Shown: positions 56,085 through 64,000 of the stretch, in pieces
Numbering within the stretch: the stretch's first letter is position 1
Layout of the letters: each line of letters starts with the position of its first letter
Assembly: GCA_024685005.1 (NCBI GenBank)
Contig: JAIKWF010000025.1
Location: forward strand, 17,235-81,234
Length of the DNA: 64,000 nucleotides
Source of the DNA: Lachnospiraceae bacterium
GTDB lineage: Bacteria; Bacillota; Clostridia; Lachnospirales; Lachnospiraceae
Direction of reading: 5' to 3'
Made by a program: the position numbers and the translations under genes
The notes under the pieces: generated by a model
Told to the model about the DNA's origin: nothing
Databases searched by the model: none
The model's input: the letters and a program-made list of their open reading frames with translations, nothing else

Positions 56085-57680
56085 ATGGATGAGAAAGATA
56101 TAAGACGGGCTGCAGCGGGAGACAGAGGGAAAAGTGTGGAGCAGATGAGTCTGGAAGAACAGATGTGGCATCTGGAACACGGAGATGTGCCCTATCCCGG
56201 TAACGATAATTATGTGAACAATGGTTCTGCTCCCGATAAAGACGATGTCTATAACTCTACAAAACCGGAAGATATTTATGTAAACAACGATGCTAACTTA
56301 AAAACAGATGTATCCTTCGATGCGATAAGCGGAGATGAGGATTATGTTAACCAAGAAGCGCAGTCGGAAACCGGAAACAACAGCGAAAATGGGAATGTTG
56401 AGAATTTTTATGTTAATCAAGAAGGCGGAGTGGATTCTTTGAATTCTGCAGATACAGTTGGTGCAGAGCTTGCGGATCAGAATGGAGATCAGAATTATGT
56501 AAACGAATTGAACTCTCAGCCTTCACCGGCTCCGCAGCAACCCTACCCGCAGCAACCTAAATCCGAACCCTTTGTAAAAGGGAACTCCAAGCCTGTTCTG
56601 GCTTTTTCGGCAATCCTGTTTGTCTTGATGATCGGCCTCAGTATTTTTGTGGCCCTGCATCTTTCCGAGAATATCCAGACAGCGCAGAAGTCCGATAAGA
56701 CCTATGAAACGGATTCAGATGATCCTTTTAAGGAAATCTTCGGCGACAAGGATAAAGACGAGGACGAAGAAGCCAAAGAGAAAGAAGATCAGGACGAGAA
56801 AGACAGCGGCAAGAAGCACAGCTGGTTTGGAAATAACGACGAAAAAGAAGAGGATGAAGATGATTTCACCGGAGAACTGCCGGACCGCAGGGAGGATGAA
56901 GGATCTGAGCAGGCTAATCCCGGCAAGGATTCGGAAGGACAGGCAAGCGCCAAGGATTTCCTTCCCTGGGATGATACCAGCTGGAAGGAATACACAAACC
57001 ACGATGCATCCGAATTTGCGGGAAAAGAGTACTATGAAGACTTCGGCGATTGCATCAATAATGATCTGAATTATCAGGTAGACCGGAAGTTTTATGAAGA
57101 AAAAGATGAGAAAAAAGGACTCCTTTTAAGAAGCTCCTATATTGCTTTAAAAGGTGACATTCCCAATCTTGACAAGATCAATGATAAGCTGAAAGAATAC
57201 GGGTTATATTACCAGAACTACTACCTGGATAACGAAGAACAGATCAAAGGATCGCTGAAAAATGCAGATCAGGTTTTCTGGGTTGATACGAAAAGCTTTG
57301 TCACATATAACGACGAAGATACCGTAAGTGTTTTGATCCAGGATGAGATTGTTTACGGAAGGGGCAAGAGTTTTTATCTTACCAGTGTGAATATCAATCT
57401 GATCACGGGAGCGATCCTGGACAATTCACAGATGGTAGATCTGCCAGATGACTTCGGAGCGGAGTTTCGGGAACGCAGCGTCAGACAAAACGGAGACTCT
57501 GCCGCAACGGATTATTATTCGGATGAGCAGATCCTGCAGCTTTTGCGCACACCGGATAAGCAGATCATTTTCTACACACCGGTGGGACTGGAGATCGGCT
57601 TTGAATACGAAAACGAGCAGTCCAGCGGCTGGCTGACCATTTCCCTCAGAGATTACGAGAAACTGTTAAAGGCGGTATAA
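56085..57680 (+). CDS. Membrane protein with repeated Tyr-Val-Asn motifs, unknown function
   Basis: The 531-residue protein has no signal peptide. Its N-terminal 165 residues are acidic and probably disordered, and carry YVN at residues 43, 65, 87, 109 and 138; the first four are exactly 22 residues apart. A Pro/Gln segment (PAPQQPYPQQPKSEP) leads to one membrane helix (about 170-191). A highly charged Asp/Glu/Lys stretch and a C-terminal globular domain (about 290-531, probably outside the cell) follow. I do not recognise a family. A preceding Lys (KGNSK) supports a cytoplasmic N-terminus. The gene starts 52 bases after cinA and ends in a terminator, so it may be the last gene of that operon. 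Confidence 0.78.
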   Translation: MDEKDIRRAAAGDRGKSVEQMSLEEQMWHLEHGDVPYPGNDNYVNNGSAPDKDDVYNSTKPEDIYVNNDANLKTDVSFDAISGDEDYVNQEAQSETGNNSENGNVENFYVNQEGGVDSLNSADTVGAELADQNGDQNYVNELNSQPSPAPQQPYPQQPKSEPFVKGNSKPVLAFSAILFVLMIGLSIFVALHLSENIQTAQKSDKTYETDSDDPFKEIFGDKDKDEDEEAKEKEDQDEKDSGKKHSWFGNNDEKEEDEDDFTGELPDRREDEGSEQANPGKDSEGQASAKDFLPWDDTSWKEYTNHDASEFAGKEYYEDFGDCINNDLNYQVDRKFYEEKDEKKGLLLRSSYIALKGDIPNLDKINDKLKEYGLYYQNYYLDNEEQIKGSLKNADQVFWVDTKSFVTYNDEDTVSVLIQDEIVYGRGKSFYLTSVNINLITGAILDNSQMVDLPDDFGAEFRERSVRQNGDSAATDYYSDEQILQLLRTPDKQIIFYTPVGLEIGFEYENEQSSGWLTISLRDYEKLLKAV

Positions 57681-57692
57681 ATACCGCCTTTT
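57668..57692 (+). terminator. Intrinsic terminator at the end of the YVN-repeat protein gene
   Basis: AAAGGCGGTA and TACCGCCTTT pair perfectly around TAAA, followed by T. The stop codon lies in the loop region. Confidence 0.85.
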
Positions 57693-57717
57693 AATATTGC
57701 AGATAGGATGGAGCCGT

Positions 57718-59079
57718 TCACTCGATCTCGTCCCTTGTAATGTTTTGGGCCCACTTATGGGAATAGAAATGCTTGAAGACCCAGGGCCACTTCACAAACT
57801 CATCTGTACAGAGCAGGAAATAAACCACTTTTACCGGCAGCTTGAATACAAAGGCTGCTAGGAATCCCAGAGGAATGGCATATCCCCACATATCGATCAC
57901 ATCACATTTAAAGCCGAACTTGGAATCGCCTCCTGCACGGAACACGCCGGCGATGAGACAGGTGTTAAGGGAAGTCCCCGTGATGTAGTAGGTGTTGATC
58001 AGCAACATGAACTTCAGATAATCAAGGGCCTTTGCCGTCAGGTGCGCATGAGACAGGGCAAAGGGTGTAACGGCCAAAACAACAAGACCTCCCAGAATTC
58101 CCGTGATCCAGGCAAGCTTGACGCAGGTATGAGCTGTTTTAATGCCTTCCTCCCGGGAGTCGCTTCCCAGGATCTGGCCTACGATGATACCTGAAGCCGA
58201 TCCGATACCGTAGCACATCACGGCACCCAGATTACGCACCACGTTGACAATGGAGTTGGCTGCAACCGCATCGCTGTCAAGATGACCTAAGATAGCAGCA
58301 TAGAGGGAAAAAGCTACGGACCAGGCAAGATCGTTGCCGATGGCAGGCATAGCCATGGAGATAAAATCTTTTTCCAAAAGCTTATAGCGCTTGAAGATTG
58401 TCTTGAAGGTCAGGGTAACACCGGGCTTCCTTGAAGAGGCCACAAAACATCCGATGAGCTGGATCAGACGGCTTAAAGTGGTGGCAATGGCAACGCCTAC
58501 AACTCCCAGCTTCGGAGCACCGAACAGGCCGAAGATAAAGACTGCGTTCAGGCAGACGTTGCAGATCAGCGCAATGGCCTCCAAAACAGTAGCAACAGCC
58601 ACTTTATCAATACATCTGAGGATGGACATGTAAACAGCGCTGATCGCCCAAAAGAGAAGACCGGGAGCCAGGTATACCAGATATTTGGCACCGAGGGTCA
58701 AAAGTGTCTCATCCGATGTATAGATCCGCATCAGTGTTTTGGGGAAAAAGATAAAAGCCAGCGCGCTGACAATGGCTACCGACAGAGCGAAGCGAAGGCC
58801 CAGTCCCTCGATCTTTTCAATGGTCTTAAGATCCCCTTTGCCATAGTACTGGGCAGCAAGCATGGCAATCCCCGTACCGATCCCGTAGAGAAACATAAAG
58901 AGGATACCGATCATGCTGTTGGCAAGAGAAACCGCACTGATGGCGTCCTGTCCCACATGATTGAGCATCAGAATGTCGGCACTGTTTACGGCAGCATCGA
59001 TAACATTCTGCATGATGATGGGCAGTGCTACGGCCCATATTTTTCGATTGATATTTTTGTTTTCCGCTTTAGTATTCAT
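57718..59079 (-). CDS. MATE family efflux transporter
   Basis: The protein (about 453 residues, twelve predicted helices) matches the MATE/NorM-like family. The start KIWAVALPIIMQNVIDAAVNSADILMLNHVGQDAISAVSLAN and the repeat-half motif VAANSIVNVVRNLGAVMCYGIGSASGIIVGQILG are characteristic. It probably exports cationic compounds using an ion gradient. Neither candidate start (59079 or the ATG at 59100) has a good ribosome binding site; 59079 is preferred by similarity to how such proteins usually begin. It diverges from the GH10 xylanase. Confidence 0.9.
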   Translation of the reverse strand: MNTKAENKNINRKIWAVALPIIMQNVIDAAVNSADILMLNHVGQDAISAVSLANSMIGILFMFLYGIGTGIAMLAAQYYGKGDLKTIEKIEGLGLRFALSVAIVSALAFIFFPKTLMRIYTSDETLLTLGAKYLVYLAPGLLFWAISAVYMSILRCIDKVAVATVLEAIALICNVCLNAVFIFGLFGAPKLGVVGVAIATTLSRLIQLIGCFVASSRKPGVTLTFKTIFKRYKLLEKDFISMAMPAIGNDLAWSVAFSLYAAILGHLDSDAVAANSIVNVVRNLGAVMCYGIGSASGIIVGQILGSDSREEGIKTAHTCVKLAWITGILGGLVVLAVTPFALSHAHLTAKALDYLKFMLLINTYYITGTSLNTCLIAGVFRAGGDSKFGFKCDVIDMWGYAIPLGFLAAFVFKLPVKVVYFLLCTDEFVKWPWVFKHFYSHKWAQNITRDEIE

Positions 59080-59111
59080 AGGGCACATTCTATCAAACAT
59101 GTATGCGTATT

Positions 59112-59121
59112 GTCCATGGAC
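59112..59121. promoter_or_regulatory. Perfect 10-base palindrome in the MATE/GH10 divergent region
   Basis: GTCCATGGAC lies between the two divergent genes, 33 bases upstream of the MATE start chosen here and upstream of the GH10 promoter. It may be an operator; a 10-base palindrome can also occur by chance. Confidence 0.25.
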
Positions 59122-59151
59122 GAATCGTCTAAAATTTACAGCATAAAAAGG

Positions 59152-59180
59152 TTGAAATGTATGAATCCATCATGCAAAAT
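59152..59180 (+). promoter_or_regulatory. Sigma-A-type promoter of the GH10 xylanase gene
   Basis: TTGAAA and CAAAAT are separated by exactly 17 bases, about 107 bases upstream of the ATG, leaving a long leader. Confidence 0.55.
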
Positions 59181-59287
59181 ACAGAGGGAACAATGCTTGT
59201 TTCGAATATCTGAGAGGAAACGGCTCGTAGCCGACATGCCTGGGATGGGGATGGCCGGCTGAGTAATAACAGAAAATGGAGAGAACT

Positions 59288-61444
59288 ATGAAGAAAAAGC
59301 ATCTTATTGCAGGCATTATAGTATCGGTCATGCTTGTCGCCATACTCACAGCCTGCGGCGTGGAAAAAGCTGGCAATGGGCAACCCGGCGGAATGACAGA
59401 TCCGGGGGAAATAGAAGCTACATCGGAAGATGTGAAAGAGAAGGAAGACGGAAAAACACAAAATTCCGGGAACGGTACAAAAGGTCCGGAAGGCTCAGAA
59501 GGCGCAGCAGGGGAAACTACTGAAGAAGACAAGAGTCAGGATGCGGAAAACAGCGAGCAGGATCAGCAACAGTCTGATCAGCAGGAATCGAATCCATCGG
59601 AAAACGCCGGTAAGGAAACGTCTTTGACCGCAGGATCCATAGAAGAGGATATCCCGGATCTTCGCGCCGCAGTTGCCTCGGAAGAGGGCCTGGGAGAAAC
59701 AGCCGTGATCGGAGCATGCCTGGGCATGCGGGGTGCAGAGGATGAAAACCTGATGGCCCTTGTGACCAAGCATTTTAATGCGGTTACGCTGGAAAATGAG
59801 CTAAAGCCAGAAACCCTCTTTGGCAATATGAATGATTCCATCCCGGCAGACAGCATTCGACAAGAAGAGGTGGGAGGTAGTTCCATATCTGTTCCGACAC
59901 TTCATTACGAAAAAGCAGAGAAGATCCTTGATCAGATCCTTGCATGGAATAATGCCCATCCGGATCACAAAATCCGTATCAGAGGACATGTGCTGGTATG
60001 GCATTCCCAGACACCGGAATGGTTTTTCCATGCTGGCTATGACAAAAACAAAGAATATGCAACAAAGGAAGAGATGGACAAGCGCCAGGAGTGGTATATC
60101 AAATCCGTCCTGGAACATTTTACCGGTGAAAGCAGTAAATATAAGGATCTGTTTTACGGCTGGGATGTGGTGAACGAAGCTGTCAGCGACGGAACAGGGG
60201 ATTACAGAACGGATACGGAAAACGGCAGCGATAAGATGACAGATTCCGTCCATTCCTCAAAATCCAGTTGGTGGAGAGTCTATGGAGACGCCTCCTACAT
60301 CGCTTCGGCTTTTCGATATGCCAACAAATACGCCCCTGCGGATCTGCGGCTGTATTACAACGATTACAATGAATGTGACGACAGAAAAGCAAAGGGGATC
60401 CTGAAGCTCATAGCAGATGTGAAAGCAGCAGAGGGAACCAGGATCGACGGCTTCGGAATGCAGGGACACTACAACCTTGGAGCTCCCAATGCGGAAAAGA
60501 TCGAAGAGATGGCAAGACAGTATGCCGACGCAGCAGGCAGCGTTATGCTGACGGAGCTGGATGTGAAGGCAAGTCCGCAGTTCGACGGATCGGAAGGAGG
60601 ACATGCCGAGGAATACAACAAACAGGCAGCCTATTATCATTCCATTTACGAAGCCTTTAAAGCCATGAGAAGCAACGGTGTGGCCGCCGACGGCATTACG
60701 CTTTGGGGCGTCATCGATACCTATTCCTGGCTGCAGGATGCGGCTGGTGTGGGAGGCGGAGCTGATGGGAAAAAGAAGCAGGTGCCCCTGCTTTTTGACG
60801 GAGAGTATCATGCAAAACCTGCCTACTGGGCGTTTGTTGACCCGACAAAAGTGAATGTTCCCATGGTTACCATCGAAAGAGAAACAATGATAATCCATAA
60901 AGGCAGCGTGAAGATCGGTGAAGAGGTGGATGACAGATGGGAAACGGTAAAGCCCTGTGAACTAAGCATTACCACCGGGGATACCAATGTCAGCTGTCAG
61001 GCAAAGCTTCTTTGGGACGAGAATAACCTCTATGTCCTTATGGATGTAAAAGACCCGGTTCTCAATGATGCAGCGAAGGAGGAATATGAGCAGGACTCCG
61101 TAGAGATCTTTATCGATGAAAACCACGCCGGATCCCAGTCCTATGACGCGGATGATAAACAGTACCGCATTAGCTTTCAGAACAAGCAAAGCTTTAACGG
61201 AGAAAAATGCAAGGCGGAGAACATTACCTCTTATGTACAGGAAACGGAGGAGGGTTACCTGGTGACGGCCGCCATCAGGTGGACGGATCTAAAGCCCAAA
61301 GCCCGGATACAGATCGGTATCGAACTGCAGGTCAATGATGCGGGAGAAGACGGAAAGCGCAAAGGGACCCTTAGCTTGGCGGACGATACCGGCACCTGCT
61401 TTGCGAATCCTTCCATGATGGGACATGGGAAACTCATAGATTAA
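59288..61444 (+). CDS. GH10 endo-1,4-beta-xylanase lipoprotein with C-terminal CBM9-like domain
   Basis: The 718-residue protein begins at ATG 59288 (GGAGAG upstream) with a lipoprotein signal; the lipidated Cys23 lies in AILTAC. A Glu/Gln/Asn linker of about 100 residues leads to a GH10 barrel (about 123-525) with RIRGHVLVWHSQTPEWFF. The acid/base is E297 in GWDVVNEAVSDG and the nucleophile is E423 in MLTELDVKA. The C-terminal part (about 545-715, LLWDENNLYVLMDVKDP, DSVEIFID) resembles a family 9 carbohydrate-binding domain. It should cleave xylan at the cell surface. The spacing between the catalytic Glu residues (126) is longer than common, implying an insertion. Confidence 0.93.
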   Translation: MKKKHLIAGIIVSVMLVAILTACGVEKAGNGQPGGMTDPGEIEATSEDVKEKEDGKTQNSGNGTKGPEGSEGAAGETTEEDKSQDAENSEQDQQQSDQQESNPSENAGKETSLTAGSIEEDIPDLRAAVASEEGLGETAVIGACLGMRGAEDENLMALVTKHFNAVTLENELKPETLFGNMNDSIPADSIRQEEVGGSSISVPTLHYEKAEKILDQILAWNNAHPDHKIRIRGHVLVWHSQTPEWFFHAGYDKNKEYATKEEMDKRQEWYIKSVLEHFTGESSKYKDLFYGWDVVNEAVSDGTGDYRTDTENGSDKMTDSVHSSKSSWWRVYGDASYIASAFRYANKYAPADLRLYYNDYNECDDRKAKGILKLIADVKAAEGTRIDGFGMQGHYNLGAPNAEKIEEMARQYADAAGSVMLTELDVKASPQFDGSEGGHAEEYNKQAAYYHSIYEAFKAMRSNGVAADGITLWGVIDTYSWLQDAAGVGGGADGKKKQVPLLFDGEYHAKPAYWAFVDPTKVNVPMVTIERETMIIHKGSVKIGEEVDDRWETVKPCELSITTGDTNVSCQAKLLWDENNLYVLMDVKDPVLNDAAKEEYEQDSVEIFIDENHAGSQSYDADDKQYRISFQNKQSFNGEKCKAENITSYVQETEEGYLVTAAIRWTDLKPKARIQIGIELQVNDAGEDGKRKGTLSLADDTGTCFANPSMMGHGKLID

Positions 61445-61506
61445 AAAACCGACATCGTATAAACGAAGATGAAACGCACCGGATTCCCTGAAAAATAAAA
61501 AATAAC

Positions 61507-61534
61507 CCCTGTCAAGAGAAAATACTTGACAGGG
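61507..61534. promoter_or_regulatory. Perfect inverted repeat overlapping the ylxM -35 box
   Basis: CCCTGTCAAG and CTTGACAGGG pair over 10 bases around AGAAAATA, and TTGACA is inside the right arm. No T tract follows on the plus strand. It is placed like a repressor site; on the minus strand the T-rich sequence after it could also act as a terminator. Confidence 0.5.
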
Positions 61535-61554
61535 CATGCGGATTCCTGTATGAT
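61526..61554 (+). promoter_or_regulatory. Strong sigma-A-type promoter of ylxM-ffh
   Basis: Perfect TTGACA and TATGAT are separated by exactly 17 bases, ending 46 bases before the ylxM ATG. Confidence 0.8.
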
Positions 61555-61600
61555 AGGCAAGTGTGGTTAGATGGATCCACCATTTGAAAAGGAAGAGAGC

Positions 61601-61936
61601 ATGGACCGGATCGTTGAAAAAGGATGGCTGTATGACTACTACGGCGCACTTTTAACGGACAGACAACGTCAGATTTACGAAGACGCGGTATATAATGACC
61701 TGTCTTTATCGGAGCTGGCGGATACTTATGGAATTTCCAGACAGGGAGTGCATGATCTGCTAAAGCGCTGCGACAAAAGCCTGCAGGAATACGAAGATAA
61801 GCTGGGCTGTATCAAACGTGATAAGGCCCTGGAGCACATTCTGCAGACCATGACAGAGCAGGCAGAGCAGAAAAAGGATGAACAGATGGCGCAGAACATC
61901 AGAACAGCGCTGGACATCCTGAAGACATCTTCCTGA
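61601..61936 (+). CDS. ylxM: YlxM/UPF0122 family helix-turn-helix protein
   Basis: The 111-residue protein has a sigma-70 region 4-like helix-turn-helix (LTDRQRQIYEDAVYNDLSLSELADTYGISRQGVHDLLKRC) followed by a charged helix. YlxM is almost always encoded just before ffh in Firmicutes and is thought to affect the signal recognition particle pathway. ATG 61601 with GGAAGAG is preferred to an ATG at 61571. It ends 22 bases before ffh. Confidence 0.93.
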   Translation: MDRIVEKGWLYDYYGALLTDRQRQIYEDAVYNDLSLSELADTYGISRQGVHDLLKRCDKSLQEYEDKLGCIKRDKALEHILQTMTEQAEQKKDEQMAQNIRTALDILKTSS

Positions 61937-61958
61937 GAGAATAATAGCGAGGCAATTT

Positions 61959-63356
61959 ATGGCATTTGAAAGCCTTACAGAAAAACTGCAAAACGTATTT
62001 AAGAACCTTCGTGGCAAAGGCAAGCTGACGGAAACGGATGTTAAAACCGCCATGAAGGAAGTAAAGATGGCTCTGCTTGAGGCGGACGTCAACTTTAAGG
62101 TGGTAAAAAACTTCGTCAAGACCGTGGAAGAGCGGGCAGTGGGACAGGATGTAATGAACGGTCTCAATCCCGGTCAGATGGTGATCAAGATCGTAAATGA
62201 AGAATTGATCAACCTCATGGGCGGCGAGGGAGCCGAGATCGAGTTCCAACCGGGCAAAGCCATTACCGTACTGATGATGTGCGGCCTTCAGGGTGCCGGT
62301 AAAACCACTACCACAGCCAAGCTTGCCGGCAAGTATAAGCTGAAAGGGAAAAAATGTCTGCTGGTAGCCTGCGATGTTTACAGACCCGCGGCCATCAAGC
62401 AGTTACAGGTAAACGGAGAGAAACAGGGCGTGGAAGTTTTTTCCATGGGCGACCAGAATTCTCCCGTAGACATCGCAAAGGCATCCATTGAGCATGCCAA
62501 AAAGAACGGACACAATCTGGTGATCCTGGATACGGCGGGACGTCTTCACATCGACGAAGAAATGATGGAAGAACTTCATGCCATCAAAGAGAATGTGGAC
62601 GTGCATCAGACCATCCTGGTGGTGGACGTTATGACCGGTCAGGATGCGGTGAACGTAGCCAAACAATTCGATGAAAAAGTAGGCATTGACGGCGTGATCC
62701 TGTCCAAGATGGACGGTGATTCCAGAGGCGGTGCCGCACTTTCCGTTAAGGCCGTGACAGGAAAGCCCATTTTCTTTGCAGGTATGGGCGAGAAGCTTTC
62801 GGATCTGGAACAGTTTTATCCGGACCGCATGGCCAACCGGATTCTGGGAATGGGCGATGTGCTGACCCTGATCGAAAAAGCGCAGGAGAGCATCGATATT
62901 TCCGCGGAAAAGGAAAAAGAGATGACCGACCACATGAAAAAGGGCCGGTTTGATTTCGAAGATTACTTAGAGAGCATGCGCCAGATGAAAAAAATGGGCG
63001 GTCTTGCCAGTATTCTTTCCATGATGCCGGGTATGGGCATCAACGCAGCTGATCTGGAGGGAGCCATCGACGAGAAACAGATGGCCAGAATGGAAGCCAT
63101 CGTGCTTTCCATGACACCGGCAGAGCGGCGCAATCCCAAGCTCTTAAATCCCAGCCGTAAGCACCGTATCGCCAGGGGTGCAGGAGTGGATATCGCAGTG
63201 GTAAACAGGTTCATCAAGCAGTTTGAACAGAGCCAGAAAATGATGAAATCCCTTCCCGGTATGATGGGCGGGAAAAAAGGAAAACGCGGCGGCTTTGGCG
63301 GCCTGGGCGGTTTCGGCGGCATGGGAGGCCTTGGAAAAGGCAGAATGCCCTTTTAA
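61959..63356 (+). CDS. ffh: Signal recognition particle protein Ffh
   Basis: The 465-residue GTPase targets nascent membrane and secreted proteins with SRP RNA and FtsY. The N domain is followed by the G domain (GLQGAGKTTTTAKLAGKYK, DTAGRLHIDEE, TKMDG-like SKMDGDSRGG) and a Met-rich M domain (MMPGMGINAADL, SRKHRIARGAG). It ends in a Gly/Met/Phe-rich tail, which is common in Ffh. It follows ylxM in an operon with a strong promoter. Confidence 0.97.
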   Translation: MAFESLTEKLQNVFKNLRGKGKLTETDVKTAMKEVKMALLEADVNFKVVKNFVKTVEERAVGQDVMNGLNPGQMVIKIVNEELINLMGGEGAEIEFQPGKAITVLMMCGLQGAGKTTTTAKLAGKYKLKGKKCLLVACDVYRPAAIKQLQVNGEKQGVEVFSMGDQNSPVDIAKASIEHAKKNGHNLVILDTAGRLHIDEEMMEELHAIKENVDVHQTILVVDVMTGQDAVNVAKQFDEKVGIDGVILSKMDGDSRGGAALSVKAVTGKPIFFAGMGEKLSDLEQFYPDRMANRILGMGDVLTLIEKAQESIDISAEKEKEMTDHMKKGRFDFEDYLESMRQMKKMGGLASILSMMPGMGINAADLEGAIDEKQMARMEAIVLSMTPAERRNPKLLNPSRKHRIARGAGVDIAVVNRFIKQFEQSQKMMKSLPGMMGGKKGKRGGFGGLGGFGGMGGLGKGRMPF

Positions 63357-63387
63357 CAACATGATATGTGTTTCAGCTTCGACTGGA

Positions 63388-63416
63388 TTTACATATACAA
63401 ACCAATAACATATATT
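63388..63416 (+). promoter_or_regulatory. Sigma-A-type promoter of rpsP-khpA
   Basis: TTTACA and TATATT are separated by exactly 17 bases, just upstream of the rpsP ribosome binding site, giving a very short leader. Confidence 0.65.
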
Positions 63417-63437
63417 TTTTAACGGAGGAAAAAGAAA

Positions 63438-63674
63438 ATGGTAAAAATCAGATTAAAGAGAATGGGACAGAAGAAATCTCCTTTCTATCGCATCGTGGTA
63501 GCTGATCAGAGAGCTCCCAGAGACGGAAGATTCATCGAAGAGATCGGATACTATGATCCGAACCAGGAGCCTTCTGTAGTAAAAGTAAATGAGGAGTCCG
63601 CTAAGAAGTGGCTCGCTAACGGCGCACAGCCTACAGCAGTAGTTGCAAAGCTTTTAAAGCAGGCAGGTATCTGA
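63438..63674 (+). CDS. rpsP: 30S ribosomal protein S16
   Basis: The 78-residue protein matches S16 ([42 protein letters not shown]). ACGGAGGAAAAAG precedes the ATG. It opens the rpsP-khpA-(rimM) cluster typical of Firmicutes. Confidence 0.97.
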   Translation: MVKIRLKRMGQKKSPFYRIVVADQRAPRDGRFIEEIGYYDPNQEPSVVKVNEESAKKWLANGAQPTAVVAKLLKQAGI

Positions 63675-63713
63675 AAAATACGATGATCCATCTTGAAAAT
63701 GGAGGACAAGAAT

Positions 63714-63944
63714 ATGAAGGAATTGGTAGAAGTGATTGCCAAAGCCCTTGTCGATCATCCCGATCAGGTAACTGTTGCTGAAAGAGAAGAAGGTAGAGAT
63801 GTAACGATCGAACTGAGAGTTGCACCTTCCGATATGGGGAAAGTGATCGGAAAGCAGGGCAGGATCGCCAAAGCGATCCGCAGCGTTGTGAAGGCAGCTT
63901 CGCTGGAATCCGGCAAGTTTGTGGATGTTCAGATCCTGGAGTAA
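63714..63944 (+). CDS. khpA: KH-domain RNA-binding protein KhpA (YlqC)
   Basis: The 76-residue protein is a single KH domain (LRVAPSDMGKVIGKQGRIAKAIRSVVKAA). In Gram-positive bacteria KhpA works with KhpB in RNA binding linked to cell size and division. ATG 63714 with GGAGGA is preferred to ATG 63693. Confidence 0.94.
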   Translation: MKELVEVIAKALVDHPDQVTVAEREEGRDVTIELRVAPSDMGKVIGKQGRIAKAIRSVVKAASLESGKFVDVQILE

Positions 63945-63992
63945 CATTGCGATAGCGGCTGATTGCAACCGAGGAAATGTTAAAAAGGGGAC

Positions 63993-64000
63993 ATGGCCGA
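63993..64000 (+). CDS. rimM: First bases of a gene cut by the window end, probably rimM
   Basis: AAAAAGGGG precedes an ATG at 63993 that opens a frame reaching the window end (Met-Ala). In Firmicutes rimM usually follows rpsP-khpA. The name rests on gene order only. Confidence 0.4.

Overview
The window looks like chromosome of a low-to-mid GC Gram-positive anaerobe of the Clostridia, most probably a Lachnospiraceae-type gut or rumen bacterium. This is inferred from Firmicutes-type housekeeping clusters (rimP-nusA-ylxR-ylxQ-infB-rbfA-nrnA-truB-ribF; yicC-gmk-rpoZ-rimO-pgsA-cinA; ylxM-ffh-rpsP-khpA), ferredoxin-linked amino acid metabolism (IorAB), strong AGGAGG-type ribosome binding sites, Lys-rich secreted Big_2/leucine-rich-repeat proteins and a GH10 xylanase lipoprotein. 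No tRNA, rRNA, CRISPR array, insertion sequence or prophage was seen. No gene-free stretch exceeds 300 bases.

Layout. 1-4477: tail of a BspA-type surface protein, a DUF3737 beta-helix protein, a MalY/PatB C-S lyase and a B12-binding radical SAM protein. 4474-5250 (minus): a VanY-type D,D-carboxypeptidase. 5452-11389: indolepyruvate:ferredoxin oxidoreductase IorA/IorB, a phenylacetate-CoA ligase and a GH35 enzyme, followed by a 36-codon remnant that resembles the start of a DUF5107 protein. 11616-16435: a small unknown protein (minus) and an RND exporter with a coiled-coil insertion of about 330 residues. 16541-24834: an ECF sigma factor, a polytopic membrane protein and a PrsW-type protease linked by 4-base overlaps, then a small two-helix membrane protein overlapping a 1964-residue secreted protein.

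24855-33642 is the translation-factor operon, which begins with a promoter followed at once by a terminator hairpin, as expected for NusA autoregulation. 33706-41544: a BaiN-like flavoprotein, an FHA protein and a membrane-anchored GH3 enzyme whose frames join through a nine-A run, a GNAT acetyltransferase, a Na/phosphate cotransporter and an acyl-CoA ligase. 41812-45962: a large secreted protein with Ig-like and LRR modules, and a secreted Ala/Lys protein made of four 120-base repeats. 46118-50852: YgiQ radical SAM protein, an MFS transporter (minus) and an M18 aminopeptidase. 50913-57680: the yicC-gmk-rpoZ-rimO-pgsA-cinA operon and a membrane protein with a regularly spaced Tyr-Val-Asn motif. 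57718-61444: a MATE transporter diverging from a GH10 xylanase. 61526-64000: ylxM-ffh, then rpsP-khpA and the first codons of a probable rimM.

The most unusual items are the FHA/GH3 frame junction, the sigma factor/PrsW/giant exoprotein locus, the YVN-repeat membrane protein, the Ala/Lys repeat protein, the coiled-coil RND exporter and several compact promoter/hairpin arrangements. Functions come from motif recognition and gene order; no database search was run.
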